Below, in pieces: positions 8,185 to 17,904 of a DNA stretch of 64,000 nucleotides. Within the stretch, counting starts at the first letter, position 1. Each line of letters begins with the position of its first letter. The stretch spans positions 62,001 through 126,000 of the forward strand of contig CATBDC010000001.1 in assembly GCA_949502235.1 (NCBI GenBank), in the 5' to 3' direction. The notes under the pieces are model-generated. The model had not been told where the DNA came from. It did no database searches and was given only the letters and a program-made list of their open reading frames with translations. Both the position numbers and the translations under genes were made by a program. Origin of the DNA: an uncultured Lachnospiraceae bacterium (lineage in GTDB: Bacteria > Bacillota > Clostridia > Lachnospirales > Lachnospiraceae).

Positions 8185-11100
8185 CTAATTTTTAAAATCC
8201 TCTTCCTTAAGAATAATTCTGTCTGACTCATCGGTGCTTCTGCCAAACATACGCCTCGCCAGATGCTTCACATTTGCCTTCTGTGAATGTTCGATTGCCT
8301 CATCCATAATCTCCTTCACTTCTGCAACTGTCACGGCATGATCCTCTCTCTGCATCACATCAATCCTGCTGTAAAGAGCAAGAATACCCATCTCATCCAG
8401 CTTATAGCCATTCTCCTTTGCATATGTCTGTCCAAAGGTTACAAGCTCATCATTAATAAATACCGGAAGCTCCAGCCTTGAGGTAAATTTCTTCTTGAAA
8501 TCCGGATGTGCTGTCAGGATTCTTTCAAGGGGCTTTCTCTGATCCTCAAGGACAAACAGCATCTCTCCTGTCTTCTTTTCCATCAGCAGACTTAACTCTT
8601 TAATCGTTCTTGAGTTCAGCTTTCCGGCCTTCTCGACAATAATTGCGCCTCCCCGAAGCTTCTGAATAATATTTGAAAGTTCCTTTTTATTCAGCGATTC
8701 CCCTGTTACAATGGCAACCTTGCCCTGCTTTAGGTTTCTCTGCTTTTGAATCGCCTTTACAATATCCACAGCAAGTACGGTTTTACCGGAGCCCTTGCGG
8801 CCGATAACAAGAAGATTGCCCGTTTTCGAAGTACCCTCCCGCTGTGCTCTGCGGTCATTATCCAGTACCTCCACAATCTGTTCGCTCATGCCTCTGACAG
8901 GTACAAAATAGGAAAACAGCTTCTTCTGCTCCTCTGTAAGCCCTGCCTTCAGTCCGATTTCACTGGTAGCGCTCAAATCATACCGGCCTGTTACGACAAA
9001 CCCCGTATCAAACGGGACACCGCTTCCTTTGGACTTCTTAATCCTCTTTTGAATCTCTTCCTCTGACGGCTCCTCTATCTCCAATGGTTCGTTGTCATCC
9101 GGCTTTGCTATCTCCGGAAGCTCATCATCAAAGAAATCCTCACCATCAAATTCATCCTCGTCAAGATCATCCTCGTCAAAATCATCTTCCTCTAACTCAT
9201 CTTCTTCGAAGTCGTCCTCGTCAAAATCATCCTCGTCAAAATCATCCTCGTCTAGCTCTTCATCCTCAAAGTCATCGAAGTCATCTTCATCAAAGTCGTC
9301 CTCGTCAAAGTCCTCCTCGTCAAAGTCTTCTTCATCCAATTCTTCGTCTTCTAATTCTTCTTCATCGCTGAAATCATCCTCGTCAAAGTCTTCTTCATCT
9401 AATTCTTCGTCTTCCTCGAAATCGTCTTCCTCAAAATCATCTTCCTCAAAATCGTCTTCCTCGTCAAAGTCACCTTCATCCAACGCTTCATCCGCATCGA
9501 AATCATCTTCTTCTGGCTCTTCATCAAGATCGAAATCGTCTTCTTCTAACTCTTCAGCCTCATCAAAATCGTCTTCTTCTAACTCTTTAGCCTCATCAAA
9601 ATCGTCTTCTTCTAACTCTTCAGCCGTGTCTACGTCATCATCCTCTCCAAAGACATCCTCAACATCAAACCCATCCCTAAAGATAGAGCCGTCATCAGGT
9701 TCATCATCAAAGCTTCCATCCGTGCCGAATTTAAACTCAAGCTGATACTCCTCCTCTGGCGCCCCGGCCTGGGCAAGCTCCAGCCCTTCTCCTGCTTTAA
9801 AGTCATCATTTCCCTCTTCTGCAACACGTCCCTCCAGCTCATCTACCAGCTGCTGTATATCATCAGAAAGCACAGGCGCTTTTTTTGTCTTTCTGGATGT
9901 CGTTTTCCTTTTCTTCTTTACCTCTGCGTCCTTCCTTGCAGCCTCTTCCTCTGCCGCCTTCTTTGCAGCTTCTTCTGCCGCCTTCCTTGCTTCCTCCTCT
10001 TCTGCCGCTTTCTTCGCAGCCTCTTCCTCTGCCGCTTTCTTCGCTTCCTCAGCTGCCTTTTTTTCCGCTTCCTTTTTGGCTTTTGCTGCGGCTTTTCTCG
10101 CAGCTTCTTCCTCCGCTTTTCTTGCAGCCTCTTCTTCTGCCTTTCTTGCAGCTTCTTCCTCCGCTTTTCTTGTAGCCTCTTCTTCTGCCTTTCTTGCAGC
10201 CTCTTCTTCTGCCTTTCTTGTAGCCTCTTCCTCTGCTTTTCTTGCAGCTTCTTCCTCTGCTTTTCTTGCAGCCTCCTCGGCCGCTTTCTTATGCTGTTCT
10301 ACCTCCTGGGCTTCCCTTCGCTCTGCTTCACGCCTCTGGGCTTCCTTACGGGCCTCCATCTCCTCCCGCTCCTTCTGAAGCCTTTTTTCATCCTTAGCCT
10401 TCTGCGTCTCAATCGCTTCTGCGTTGGATTTCTGCTTCTCCTCCCATTCCTGCAGAATATCCTCTATCTTCATCTGTCCGGAAATACGCAGCTCCTCTTC
10501 TCTCTGCTCCATCTTCCGCTTTTCTTCCCGGTTGATGCCATTTGCCATGGCAACGCCATTGGCCAGTGCCTCCTCCAGCGTTGCTCCCTTTACCACTGTT
10601 GTAATGGTGCTTTTCTTAACTTCCGGCTTCACAGGCACAGCACTCCTCTTAACCTCCGGTTCTTCCGCCGGCTCTTCATCTGTCCGGGGCTCATCCTCAT
10701 CTGCAGAAACGTCCCCGTTCTTTGCCTCCATGGCCGCCAGGGCATCACTAAGCTCACCTGTCGGAAGCCTCCTCGTAGAATCCGGTTCTGCCCCTTCTCC
10801 TTCCAGTCCCGCCAGAATATCATCAACTGACATGGCATCCGGAAGCTCTGTAAATTCCATGGTTGCATCCGGCGCAGTCTTTTTAACCGGCTCTGTCTTC
10901 GGTTTTGGAACAGGACGTGACATTGCCTGCGCACGGACTGCTCCCGGGCGCTTCGTCCCCTTATATGCGTCATATTTTTCCTGCTGAAGCGGTGTCAGAG
11001 GCTTATACCTCATCTTAAGCTCCATTGCCTGATATACATATTTCCCTTCACTAAACCACAAAATCAGATCATCACATTCCTCAAGACATTCTGCTGTCAT

Positions 11101-11568
11101 TCCCGCATCATGATACAGCTTTGCAAGCTCATAGGCCCATTTTTCCACATATTCTGCTTTCTTAAAATCAGAAAGTGCCGCTATCTGTTCAGAAAGCGGT
11201 GAGCCCTGTGCCTTTAATATTTTATATTTTAATATGTACTGGTTCGGATCCTTCGGGGCAATTTTTACAAATTCCTCATAACAATCCGATGCTTCGTCAA
11301 TCTCATCAAGTCTAAGTGCCAGTGTTCCAAGCCTGTAGACAATTTTCCTGCTCCCCGGAGAACGGTCAAAGGCAACCAACAAGATATCACGACTCTTTCT
11401 AAACTCCCCGCCCTGTTCGTATATCTCACTGACATTGTTCAGCATTGAAGCGTTTTTGACTCTCCTCCAGTCAATCGTATCAGCAATCTCCATTGCCTTT
11501 TTGTACTGGCGCTTCTCCATGTACTCCATCATTTGTTCTGTTTTTACCCGATATTCATACTTATCCAA
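8185..11568 (-). CDS. Giant TPR / Ala-Glu-Lys coiled-coil / acidic-repeat / P-loop protein
   Basis: About 1127 aa with four clear zones. Residues 1-210 are helical TPR-like repeats. Residues about 425-540 are a near-uninterrupted ARKAEEEA repeat, predicted as a long charged helix. Residues about 635-810 are an Asp/Glu-rich repeat (units like EEDDFDE), nearly all acidic. The C-terminal 250 residues carry a Walker A motif GRKGSGKT near residue 924 and look like an AAA-type ATPase module. There is no signal peptide. I start it at TTG because GAGGTG sits six bases before it; a GTG nine bases earlier overlaps that site. Role unknown; the layout suggests a cytosolic scaffold or nucleotide-controlled assembly factor. 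Related proteins occur in Lachnospiraceae (from memory, not searched). Confidence 0.8.
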   Translation of the reverse strand: MDKYEYRVKTEQMMEYMEKRQYKKAMEIADTIDWRRVKNASMLNNVSEIYEQGGEFRKSRDILLVAFDRSPGSRKIVYRLGTLALRLDEIDEASDCYEEFVKIAPKDPNQYILKYKILKAQGSPLSEQIAALSDFKKAEYVEKWAYELAKLYHDAGMTAECLEECDDLILWFSEGKYVYQAMELKMRYKPLTPLQQEKYDAYKGTKRPGAVRAQAMSRPVPKPKTEPVKKTAPDATMEFTELPDAMSVDDILAGLEGEGAEPDSTRRLPTGELSDALAAMEAKNGDVSADEDEPRTDEEPAEEPEVKRSAVPVKPEVKKSTITTVVKGATLEEALANGVAMANGINREEKRKMEQREEELRISGQMKIEDILQEWEEKQKSNAEAIETQKAKDEKRLQKEREEMEARKEAQRREAERREAQEVEQHKKAAEEAARKAEEEAARKAEEEATRKAEEEAARKAEEEATRKAEEEAARKAEEEAARKAEEEAARKAAAKAKKEAEKKAAEEAKKAAEEEAAKKAAEEEEARKAAEEAAKKAAEEEAARKDAEVKKKRKTTSRKTKKAPVLSDDIQQLVDELEGRVAEEGNDDFKAGEGLELAQAGAPEEEYQLEFKFGTDGSFDDEPDDGSIFRDGFDVEDVFGEDDDVDTAEELEEDDFDEAKELEEDDFDEAEELEEDDFDLDEEPEEDDFDADEALDEGDFDEEDDFEEDDFEEDDFEEDEELDEEDFDEDDFSDEEELEDEELDEEDFDEEDFDEDDFDEDDFDDFEDEELDEDDFDEDDFDEDDFEEDELEEDDFDEDDLDEDEFDGEDFFDDELPEIAKPDDNEPLEIEEPSEEEIQKRIKKSKGSGVPFDTGFVVTGRYDLSATSEIGLKAGLTEEQKKLFSYFVPVRGMSEQIVEVLDNDRRAQREGTSKTGNLLVIGRKGSGKTVLAVDIVKAIQKQRNLKQGKVAIVTGESLNKKELSNIIQKLRGGAIIVEKAGKLNSRTIKELSLLMEKKTGEMLFVLEDQRKPLERILTAHPDFKKKFTSRLELPVFINDELVTFGQTYAKENGYKLDEMGILALYSRIDVMQREDHAVTVAEVKEIMDEAIEHSQKANVKHLARRMFGRSTDESDRIILKEEDFKN

Positions 11569-11739
11569 TATTCTCACCTCAAAATATGCTTACTAGTATA
11601 CCTTACCGGACTACAGTCCGCCGCCCGCATGGGTACACAATTTCACGTATATAAGTTTATCATATGGCACACACAATGTCAAAAATAAGCGAATAAAAAT
11701 GTTAAATTTTTATTACGATATTTTAAATTACATTACAAA

Positions 11740-11768
11740 TTGACTTCCCTTCCCCCAAATGCTATGAT
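11740..11768 (+). promoter_or_regulatory. Sigma-A-type promoter for the 107-aa gene
   Basis: TTGACT, 17 bases, TATGAT. The start codon is about 40 bases downstream. The rest of the 230-base gap to the divergent giant TPR gene is AT-rich with no further feature that I can support. Confidence 0.65.
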
Positions 11769-11806
11769 TGAAAGCAATCAGGAAATCTTAGGAGGGCATT
11801 TAAATA

Positions 11807-12130
11807 ATGGAAATCTATGAAGCGCTCAAAAAATCAATCGAGGATGCCGATAAAAATTACGAAAAAAATAAAGACGACAGTTTCCTTTCTGTTATTTATG
11901 CCCATAAAAAGCAAAAGCTTGAAAACATACTTTCCCAGTTGGAACATGTCCCTGATCCCCGCTGCCTTTTACAAGAGCTCAGGCAGGAGCTTAAGCGTTT
12001 GTCCCGCCTGGCAGAGGAAGAAGAACACCGCCCCACCTTTGACTGGTATGGAGAACACTACTGGGAAACAGTCTACATGGGAGAAATTGATGGCTGTAAA
12101 GAGGCGGTTTCGATTCTCGAAACCTTTTAG
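11807..12130 (+). CDS. Hypothetical helical protein, 107 aa
   Basis: It begins with ATG after AGGAGGG and has a near-consensus promoter. The product is charged and predicted almost fully helical, with a coiled-coil-like middle (LLQELRQELKRLSRLAEEEE) and an aromatic patch FDWYGEHYWETVY near the end. No transmembrane segment or known domain is visible. It stands alone between the giant TPR gene and a family B repeat. Confidence 0.65.
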   Translation: MEIYEALKKSIEDADKNYEKNKDDSFLSVIYAHKKQKLENILSQLEHVPDPRCLLQELRQELKRLSRLAEEEEHRPTFDWYGEHYWETVYMGEIDGCKEAVSILETF

Positions 12131-12184
12131 AGACCTGTATAATTACCAACATATAATACTCTAACCTCTTTCATAATTGCGAAA

Positions 12185-12211
12185 GTTACTGTGAATGGAG
12201 TGAACAGTAAC
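12185..12211. repeat. Family B palindromic repeat (GTTACTGT...ACAGTAAC)
   Basis: GTTACTGTGAATGGAGTGAACAGTAAC, an imperfect inverted repeat. The same unit recurs at 23863, 30049, 37429, 43731 and 44392 and forms the ends of a larger element at 37215-37360. A degraded copy (TTGTGAACAAAATAAACAGCAAC) follows at about 12275-12297, just before the next gene. The rest of the 200-base gap is AT-rich. Confidence 0.75.
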
Positions 12212-12327
12212 AGTATGAATAAGTTGTTTACAAAATTATTTTCTCTATATTGCATTTATGAAAATCATGTGTTATTGTGAACAAAATAAACAGCAACAAT
12301 CTTTTGTAGTTGAAAGAAGGCGAGAAT

Positions 12328-13901
12328 ATGCGTAAAAAATTCAATACAACAGGCTTATGTCTGCCGGATATTCATTACATGGTGAATATAGATGATCGAC
12401 TGGAAGAAATCAAAGCTATGGTAGATGAAGGCGAATATCTTACAATCAACCGTGCGAGGCAGTTTGGGAAAACGACAACACTGTGGAGACTTAAGGAAAA
12501 GCTTTTGGAACAATATGAAGTATTTCTGATCAGTTTTGAGAGAATGACAAAAGAAGTATTTTGCAGTGAGACAGTATTTTGCCGGAGATTTTACAGTTTA
12601 ATGTCCAGTATGTTCAAGTATGAGAAGAACGGAACTATTCCATTGGATGTCGCAGAAGAATGTAACCGGCGAAAGCTCTCAGATGCAAAGGACAATGATC
12701 TTTTCCGTCTGTCGGAATTTATATCAGAAATGTGCGAGGGAGCAGACAGGCCGATCATACTTATGATTGACGAGGTTGATCAGGCAGGTAATTATGAGAT
12801 TTTCACAGGGTTTCTTGGTATGCTGCGCGATAAATTTCTGAAACGGACAATATATCCGACATTTCAATCCGTTATTCTGGCAGGGGTACAGGACGTCAAG
12901 AATATAAAGTCCAGAATCCGGATGGACATCGAACACCAATATAATAGTCCATGGAATATTGCGGCGGACTTTGACGTGGATATGAGTTTGTCCGAACGGG
13001 GAATTGCAGGGATGCTTATGGAGTATGAGCAAGAGCATCATATAGGTATGGACATCCAGGGGATGGCGGCATTGTTGTATGAATATACGTCCGGTTATCC
13101 ATTTCTGGTCTCACGCATCTGTAAGTTGATAGATGAGCGTGTTAAGATATGGGCAAAAGAGGGATTTCTGGAAGCTGTAAGGATTCTGCTGCAGGAAGAA
13201 AATACATTATTTGAGTCTCTTGATAATAAGTTGTCCGATTTCCCGGAATTAAAGGAAATGTTAAAGGATCTGCTGCTACGGGGAAAAATGATTGAATATG
13301 TACCGGGAGATGTAGGAATCAGGATGGCGGTCACGTTCGGATTCGTTACTTTGGAAAATGGTCTGGCAGTCGTATCGAACCGTATCTTTGAGACGAGGCT
13401 GTATAACAGATTCCTTGCCGAACAGGCCCGGGGGATGGATGTCTCACAGATTGCTGCAGATGAGAAAAATAAGTTTTTGACAGACGGACAGCTTAATATG
13501 GAGCGGGTCATTCGCAAATTCGTGGCACATTATACGGAACTTTTTGGCGAAAATAACGAAAAATTTCTAGAAGATAATGGCCGATGTATTTTCCTTCTTT
13601 ATCTGAAATCTATCATTAATGGAACAATGGAACAGGAAATTATTATATTGAGGCACGGACACGGACGAACCGGCGGACAGATGTGATCATTGATTACAAG
13701 GGACAGCAGCAGGTTGTAGAGTTAAAAATATGGCGGGGATCGGAATATAATCAGAGAGGCGAAGAGCAGCTTATGGATTATCTGGATGCATACCATTTGA
13801 AACGAGGATATATGATAAGCTTTAATTTTAACAAGAAGAAGCAAACAGGTGTGAAACGGATCTCGCTAGGGGATAAGGTTTTGATCGAGGCTGTTGTTTG
13901 A
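12328..13901 (+). pseudogene. AAA-like ATPase with PD-(D/E)XK domain, frameshifted by 8-bp duplication
   Basis: The first 450 codons read as an AAA-like ATPase: degenerate P-loop RARQFGKTTT near residue 46 and Walker B LMIDEVDQA near residue 150. The nuclease domain (VVELKIWRG near the end) is in the next frame. The cause is visible: AATGGAAC occurs twice in tandem at 13618-13633. Removing one copy restores INGTGNYYIEARTRT followed by NRRTDVIIDYKG, the expected junction of this family. The present gene therefore makes an ATPase without nuclease core. The start ATG has AAGGCGAG upstream. Related to the gene fragment at the left edge. Confidence 0.85.
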
Positions 13902-13961
13902 CCGGGGCGGATCAGGAACCTTTCGCCCCTTAGAACGTGCGCCCGCCGGCACACGCTAAAA

Positions 13962-13993
13962 TAGCCATTACAACCTTTTTGTCGTAATGGCTA
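13962..13993. repeat. TAGCCATTAC hairpin, shared with the 23.8 kb element
   Basis: TAGCCATTAC and GTAATGGCTA flank a 12-base loop. Nearly the same hairpin (TAGCCACTACG...CGTAATGGCTA) forms the left end of the 180-bp element at 23827-24006, so this is a related, shorter dispersed copy. Confidence 0.65.
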
Positions 13994-14238
13994 CCTTCTA
14001 TTTAATTTTATTTTTTTCATATATTATAATCGGAGGATTCTTCCTGATTCCTGTATTCCCTAAGCCTGTACTCCTCTCAATCCCAACCCGCATCCTAAAT
14101 CTTATCTGCGGATGCAAATTTCCCCTCGGTATTGATGGTATTCTATCTATGTGGTATTCTTCTCAATATGTCTGCAGATATGAATCTTCTACTTTTCTTC
14201 TCCGGTTCTTCCTCTCCGACTTCTCTTTTCATTCATCT

Positions 14239-14337
14239 TTACCGGTCTGTCTCGATTTGGATAAGGCTTATTCTATGGGAACTGTTATCTGCCATACCAC
14301 TAACATATTGAATTGTTGTTTCTGTTATATTGTCCAA
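14239..14337 (-). CDS. Possible small ORF, 32 aa
   Basis: A TTG-initiated frame (MDNITETTIQYVSGMADNS...) with AAAGGAGG nine bases upstream, about 90 bases downstream of a consensus minus-strand promoter. Both signals are good, but the peptide is short and matches nothing I know. The frames after it are broken, so it may be the 5' end of a decayed gene. Confidence 0.25.
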   Translation of the reverse strand: MDNITETTIQYVSGMADNSSHRISLIQIETDR

Positions 14338-14427
14338 TGGATTAAGCCTCCTTTACTATTATTATCCAACCTTTTTTCAAATCCCTTTCTCGTCAGGATG
14401 TTGAGTTATCTCTTTTGGATTGAATTT

Positions 14428-14456
14428 ATAATATCACACCGCTTCCGACTTGTCAA
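14428..14456 (-). promoter_or_regulatory. Consensus-like promoter in the gene-poor gap
   Basis: Read on the minus strand: TTGACA, 17 bases, TATTAT. It points away from the peptide operon and toward the 32-aa ORF. It could also drive a non-coding RNA. Confidence 0.55.
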
Positions 14457-14529
14457 TACTATTTTGTAATTTTATTTAAATTAATTTTTAATTGTATAAT
14501 TTTAGTATAATATTCCGTCTATTTATCCA

Positions 14530-14586
14530 ATACAAAAAATTTGCAGGCAGCCACATCTATTTATCTTTCAGATGCAGCCACCTGCT
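14530..14586 (-). terminator. Terminator of the peptide-use operon
   Basis: GCAGGTGGCTGCATCT pairs with AGATGTGGCTGCCTGC in the minus-strand transcript and is followed by AAATTTTTT. It lies just after the creatininase-family stop codon. Confidence 0.75.
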
Positions 14587-14593
14587 GTCTCTA

Positions 14594-15346
14594 CTAAGCC
14601 ATATCAAAATCCTTTATAAACGAGGCAATATAATCCGCCACTGCAAACAGCATCTCCCTGCCCCAGCTCTCTGTGGCATCTCCCGGGTCATCCGGGCCAA
14701 TCCAGCCATTAGAGGTATATTTCACAACGTCTCGCGGGATCGGAATTCCAATTCCTTTGTATTCCACTTTGTCAAAGCCCATGACAGGGAATTTTTCTCC
14801 CAAATCATTTATAAGCTCCTGGCCTCTCATCTGCCCGGGATATACAAGCTTTGGATTCACTGCCAGCATAGCGGCTGTCTCCTCGCCGCCGCCATGTCCC
14901 CCCGCCCAGGCAGGATTCAGCTGTCCGGCCATAATCCACCAGTTCAGGATTACGCCCAAAACACCCTTGCGTGAAAGTTCTATACATACTCTGTTAATCG
15001 TGGAAATATTTCCGCCATGGCCGTTAAGGAACAGGATCTTTTTTGCCCCATGGGAGATAAGTCCCTCCGTAATTCTGGTAAGAAGCAGATACATACAATC
15101 CTCACCGATAGAAATGGTTCCCGGGAATCCTGTCATATCCTCACATACGCCATAGGGAATTCCGGGAGCTGCGGCAACATCCGCTCTTTCCTCTATCATG
15201 GAAACAAGCTTTTCCGGGATTAATGTATCAACTCCGAGCACGTTATGGCTCCCGTGGCTTTCCAGGCATCCAACAGTTAATATAACCGTATCATGCTCCT
15301 GAAAATATTCTTTCACCTGCCAGTATGTCATTTCACTTAATTTCAT
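14594..15346 (-). CDS. Creatininase/creatinine amidohydrolase family protein
   Basis: A 250-aa member of the creatininase superfamily of metal-dependent amidohydrolases. Metal-ligand motifs are visible: ESHGSHNVLGVDT near residue 29, LNGHGGN near residue 105 and GGHGGGEETA near residue 150. The true substrate is not creatinine by default; the family includes formamide and lactam hydrolases. It is the last gene of the operon; its ATG overlaps the TAA of the binding-protein gene (TAATG), so translation is probably coupled. Placed with an isoaspartyl dipeptidase and a peptide importer, it likely hydrolyses an amide in the imported peptide or its product. Confidence 0.88.
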   Translation of the reverse strand: MKLSEMTYWQVKEYFQEHDTVILTVGCLESHGSHNVLGVDTLIPEKLVSMIEERADVAAAPGIPYGVCEDMTGFPGTISIGEDCMYLLLTRITEGLISHGAKKILFLNGHGGNISTINRVCIELSRKGVLGVILNWWIMAGQLNPAWAGGHGGGEETAAMLAVNPKLVYPGQMRGQELINDLGEKFPVMGFDKVEYKGIGIPIPRDVVKYTSNGWIGPDDPGDATESWGREMLFAVADYIASFIKDFDMA

Positions 15347-16887
15347 TACTGTGCCACCTCAACATTACGCAAACGGTGGTAGCCGTTGGGATCCGGCTCA
15401 AAACCGGACACCTTGCTTGTTCCGCCTACATTCGTGTTGTCATAATACAGCGGGACATATGGGGAAATCTCTCCTAAAAGCTCCTCAAGCTGGTCATAAT
15501 ATTCCTGCCTTTCTGCAGGATCAGCGGTCTGCCTTGCGGCAACTACCAGCTTATCTACCTCATCATTCTTAAGAAATGCGTCATTTCCCGGATAACCGAC
15601 CTGTGTGGAGTGAAGCAGGGAGTAATAGGTGTAATCTACATCTCCGGTCACACATACCCATGCTGTAAAGGACATCTCATGGGAGCCTGTTCCAAGCTCG
15701 TCAAGCCATGTACCGAACTCCTTAACCTGAATACTGCATTCTATTCCGATTTCCTTTAACTGACTCTGGATTACCTGGCAGATTTCACCCTTTACAGAAT
15801 CATCTGTAACAGACAGATTACACTTAAATCCATCCGGGTATCCTGCATCCGCCATCAGCTGTTTTGCTTTTTCAAGGTTAAACTCATAAGGAACCACTTT
15901 TTCCGAAAAACCAAAGGCATTAGGAGGAGCAACAGAATAAGCCGGTTCCCCTGCGCCGTATAGCATGGTTTCTACAAGCATCTCGTTATCAATTGCGTAC
16001 CGGATGGCCTGCCTTACTCTTTCATCTGCAAAACGCTCGTCATTTCCGTTAAGCGTCAGATAAGAAACACTCTGGGAGGATGCCGTAAATAATTGGAGAT
16101 TGTCATCCTCTGATACACGCTTGGCATCATTCGCAGAAACATTGTAAGCCAGATCCGCCTCACCTGTTTCTATAGAAATAACTCTCTGGGAAGCCTCCGG
16201 AACGACTTTCATCTGCAAATTCTTTGTCTTTGGCGCACCAAGAAAGTAATCTTCATTTGCTTCCATTTTAACATATTCACCCTGTTTCCACTCCGTAAAC
16301 TTGTACGCACCTGTTCCTATGGGATTCATCTGAAACCCTTCTTCGTCAGCCTCCACTACATGCTTAGGAACAATTGCTGTAAACGGTACCGTAAGGGCCG
16401 ACAAAAGGGGTGAGTACGGCTCCTCGGTTTTCAGTATAACTGTGTAGTCATCTTCTGAACTTACTTCACTGACGGCATCAATTACATAGGATACATAGTT
16501 AGATTCTTTTGCTCTGTTAATAGAAAAAACCACGTCCTCCGCCGTCATTGGCTCGCCGTCATGAAACTTTACATCCTCCCGGAGCTTGAACTTCCATGTC
16601 CTGTCATCCACCTGTTCATAGCTCTCTGCCAGCAGCGGCGCAGGTTCATTGTTCTCATCCATTGTAAGCAATGTATCAAATATCTGACATGTTACCGTAA
16701 CCGCCGGTGTCTCCTTTCCTACATGGGGGTCAAGAGATGTCACATCCGCTGTCTGCACCCATGTCAGGGTATCCTTTGCGTTTCCCTCTCCTTTCTTGCT
16801 GTCCCCGCCGCCTTCCTTGCCGCCTGCACATGCCGTAAGTGACAATGCCAGACAGACTGTAAGCGCCAATGCTGCTAGTTTCTTCAT
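15346..16887 (-). CDS. Peptide ABC transporter substrate-binding lipoprotein (SBP family 5)
   Basis: 513 aa. A lipoprotein signal (hydrophobic run then LTAC, Cys at residue 20) is followed by a short Gly/Lys/Glu linker and the SBP_bac_5 fold (LDPHVGKETPAVTVTCQIFDTL; LREDVKFHDGEPMTAEDVVFS). It should sit outside the membrane and capture oligopeptides or related amides for the permease encoded upstream. AAGGAGGAGC precedes the ATG. Placing the binding protein after the two ATPase genes is unusual but seen in some Firmicutes. Confidence 0.95.
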   Translation of the reverse strand: MKKLAALALTVCLALSLTACAGGKEGGGDSKKGEGNAKDTLTWVQTADVTSLDPHVGKETPAVTVTCQIFDTLLTMDENNEPAPLLAESYEQVDDRTWKFKLREDVKFHDGEPMTAEDVVFSINRAKESNYVSYVIDAVSEVSSEDDYTVILKTEEPYSPLLSALTVPFTAIVPKHVVEADEEGFQMNPIGTGAYKFTEWKQGEYVKMEANEDYFLGAPKTKNLQMKVVPEASQRVISIETGEADLAYNVSANDAKRVSEDDNLQLFTASSQSVSYLTLNGNDERFADERVRQAIRYAIDNEMLVETMLYGAGEPAYSVAPPNAFGFSEKVVPYEFNLEKAKQLMADAGYPDGFKCNLSVTDDSVKGEICQVIQSQLKEIGIECSIQVKEFGTWLDELGTGSHEMSFTAWVCVTGDVDYTYYSLLHSTQVGYPGNDAFLKNDEVDKLVVAARQTADPAERQEYYDQLEELLGEISPYVPLYYDNTNVGGTSKVSGFEPDPNGYHRLRNVEVAQ

Positions 16888-16931
16888 AATCTGCTCCTCC
16901 TTTTTATATATTATATTTAATTAATAAAAAA

Positions 16932-17903
16932 CTAATTTATTTCCTTCGAACGGATGCAGGCCGTAAAATGTCCGGGTTCCTCCTCTGTAAGAGGAATGTC
17001 CTTTCCGCGGCAGGCATCTGTGGCATAGATACATCTTCCCGCAAATCTGCAGCCCGGCTTTGGATCGATAGGGGAGCTGATCTCTCCTTTTAAAATAATA
17101 CGATCCATCTCCACATCCGGATCCGGAACCGGAATTGCCGAAAGAAGTGCTTTTGTATAGGGATGAAGCGGCTTCGCAAACAACTGCTTAACATCGCAGT
17201 ACTCCACCACCATTCCCAGATACATAACCATAATCTTATCCGCCAGGTGCTTCACTACAGACAGGTCATGAGTAATAAACATATAGGTCAGCCCCATATC
17301 CCTCTGCAGATCCTGCATCAGGTTTAGAATCTGTGCCTGAATGGAAACATCAAGGGCCGAAACCGGCTCATCACATACAATAAACCTTGGATTTAATGCA
17401 AGAGCCCTTGCAATACCAATTCTCTGCCGCCTTCCCCCGTCCAGCTCATGAGGATAGGAATTGACAAATCTCTGTGCCAGCCCCACCAAATCCATCATTT
17501 CCCTTACCTTTTTATTCAGTGCCTCATTGTCCTTTTTCTTATATACCCCCTGAATCGTAAGAGGCAGCGCAATGGACTGGCTTACCGTCATGCGGGGATT
17601 CAGTGAGGAAAACGGATCCTGAAAGATTAGCTGCATGTCTCTTTTCAGCGCTTTCATTTCTGATTTCCCATAGCTTAGGATGTTCTTCCCATCGAACAGT
17701 ACTTCTCCTGACGTAGGCTCATGAAGCCTAAGAACAGCTCTCCCAAGCGTTGATTTCCCGCAGCCAGACTCCCCTACTACGCCCAGCGTCTCGCCCTTCG
17801 CGATATCAAAGCTCACATCGTCTACCGCGTGCAGCTGACCTGCGGCGGTAGAAAAATATTTTTTCAGATGCCTGACCTCAAGTAAATTTTCTTTTCCCAT
17901 CAT
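16932..17903 (-). CDS. Peptide ABC transporter ATPase, OppF/DppF type
   Basis: About 323 aa. Walker [10 protein letters not shown], signature [14 protein letters not shown], Walker [13 protein letters not shown], and a C-terminal oligopeptide-transporter extension with Cys residues ([16 protein letters not shown]). The signature has Asp where LSGG is canonical (LDGG), a variant found in OppF-like subunits. I use the ATG after GGGAGAGTGAT; the site overlaps the 3' end of the upstream ATPase gene, so the two are translationally coupled. Confidence 0.93.
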   Translation of the reverse strand: MMGKENLLEVRHLKKYFSTAAGQLHAVDDVSFDIAKGETLGVVGESGCGKSTLGRAVLRLHEPTSGEVLFDGKNILSYGKSEMKALKRDMQLIFQDPFSSLNPRMTVSQSIALPLTIQGVYKKKDNEALNKKVREMMDLVGLAQRFVNSYPHELDGGRRQRIGIARALALNPRFIVCDEPVSALDVSIQAQILNLMQDLQRDMGLTYMFITHDLSVVKHLADKIMVMYLGMVVEYCDVKQLFAKPLHPYTKALLSAIPVPDPDVEMDRIILKGEISSPIDPKPGCRFAGRCIYATDACRGKDIPLTEEEPGHFTACIRSKEIN

Positions 17904-17904
17904 A

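Larger units (their letters stand above)
13902..14593. other. Long intergenic stretch without a clear gene
   Basis: About 690 bases. It holds a hairpin at 13962-13993, a pyrimidine-rich plus strand (purine-rich minus strand), a good minus-strand promoter at 14428-14456, a weak 32-codon minus-strand ORF with a ribosome binding site, and the terminator of the peptide operon. A 160-codon plus-strand frame exists but has no ribosome binding site and odd composition (very rich in Cys, Phe, Ser and Leu), so I do not call it a gene. It may be a decayed gene region. Confidence 0.5.

Noticed and set aside
9100-9660. Dense short DNA repeats that could suggest a CRISPR array
   Set aside because: They have codon periodicity without spacers and encode the acidic repeat of a protein.
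9092-9745. Long plus-strand frame coding for almost only Ser and Lys
   Set aside because: It is the antisense of the Asp/Glu repeat of the giant TPR protein; composition is a mirror effect and there is no ribosome binding site.
13987-14469. 160-codon plus-strand frame after the broken AAA gene
   Set aside because: No ribosome binding site, very biased Cys/Phe/Ser/Leu composition, and the opposite strand carries the better signals. Listed only as a gene-poor region.
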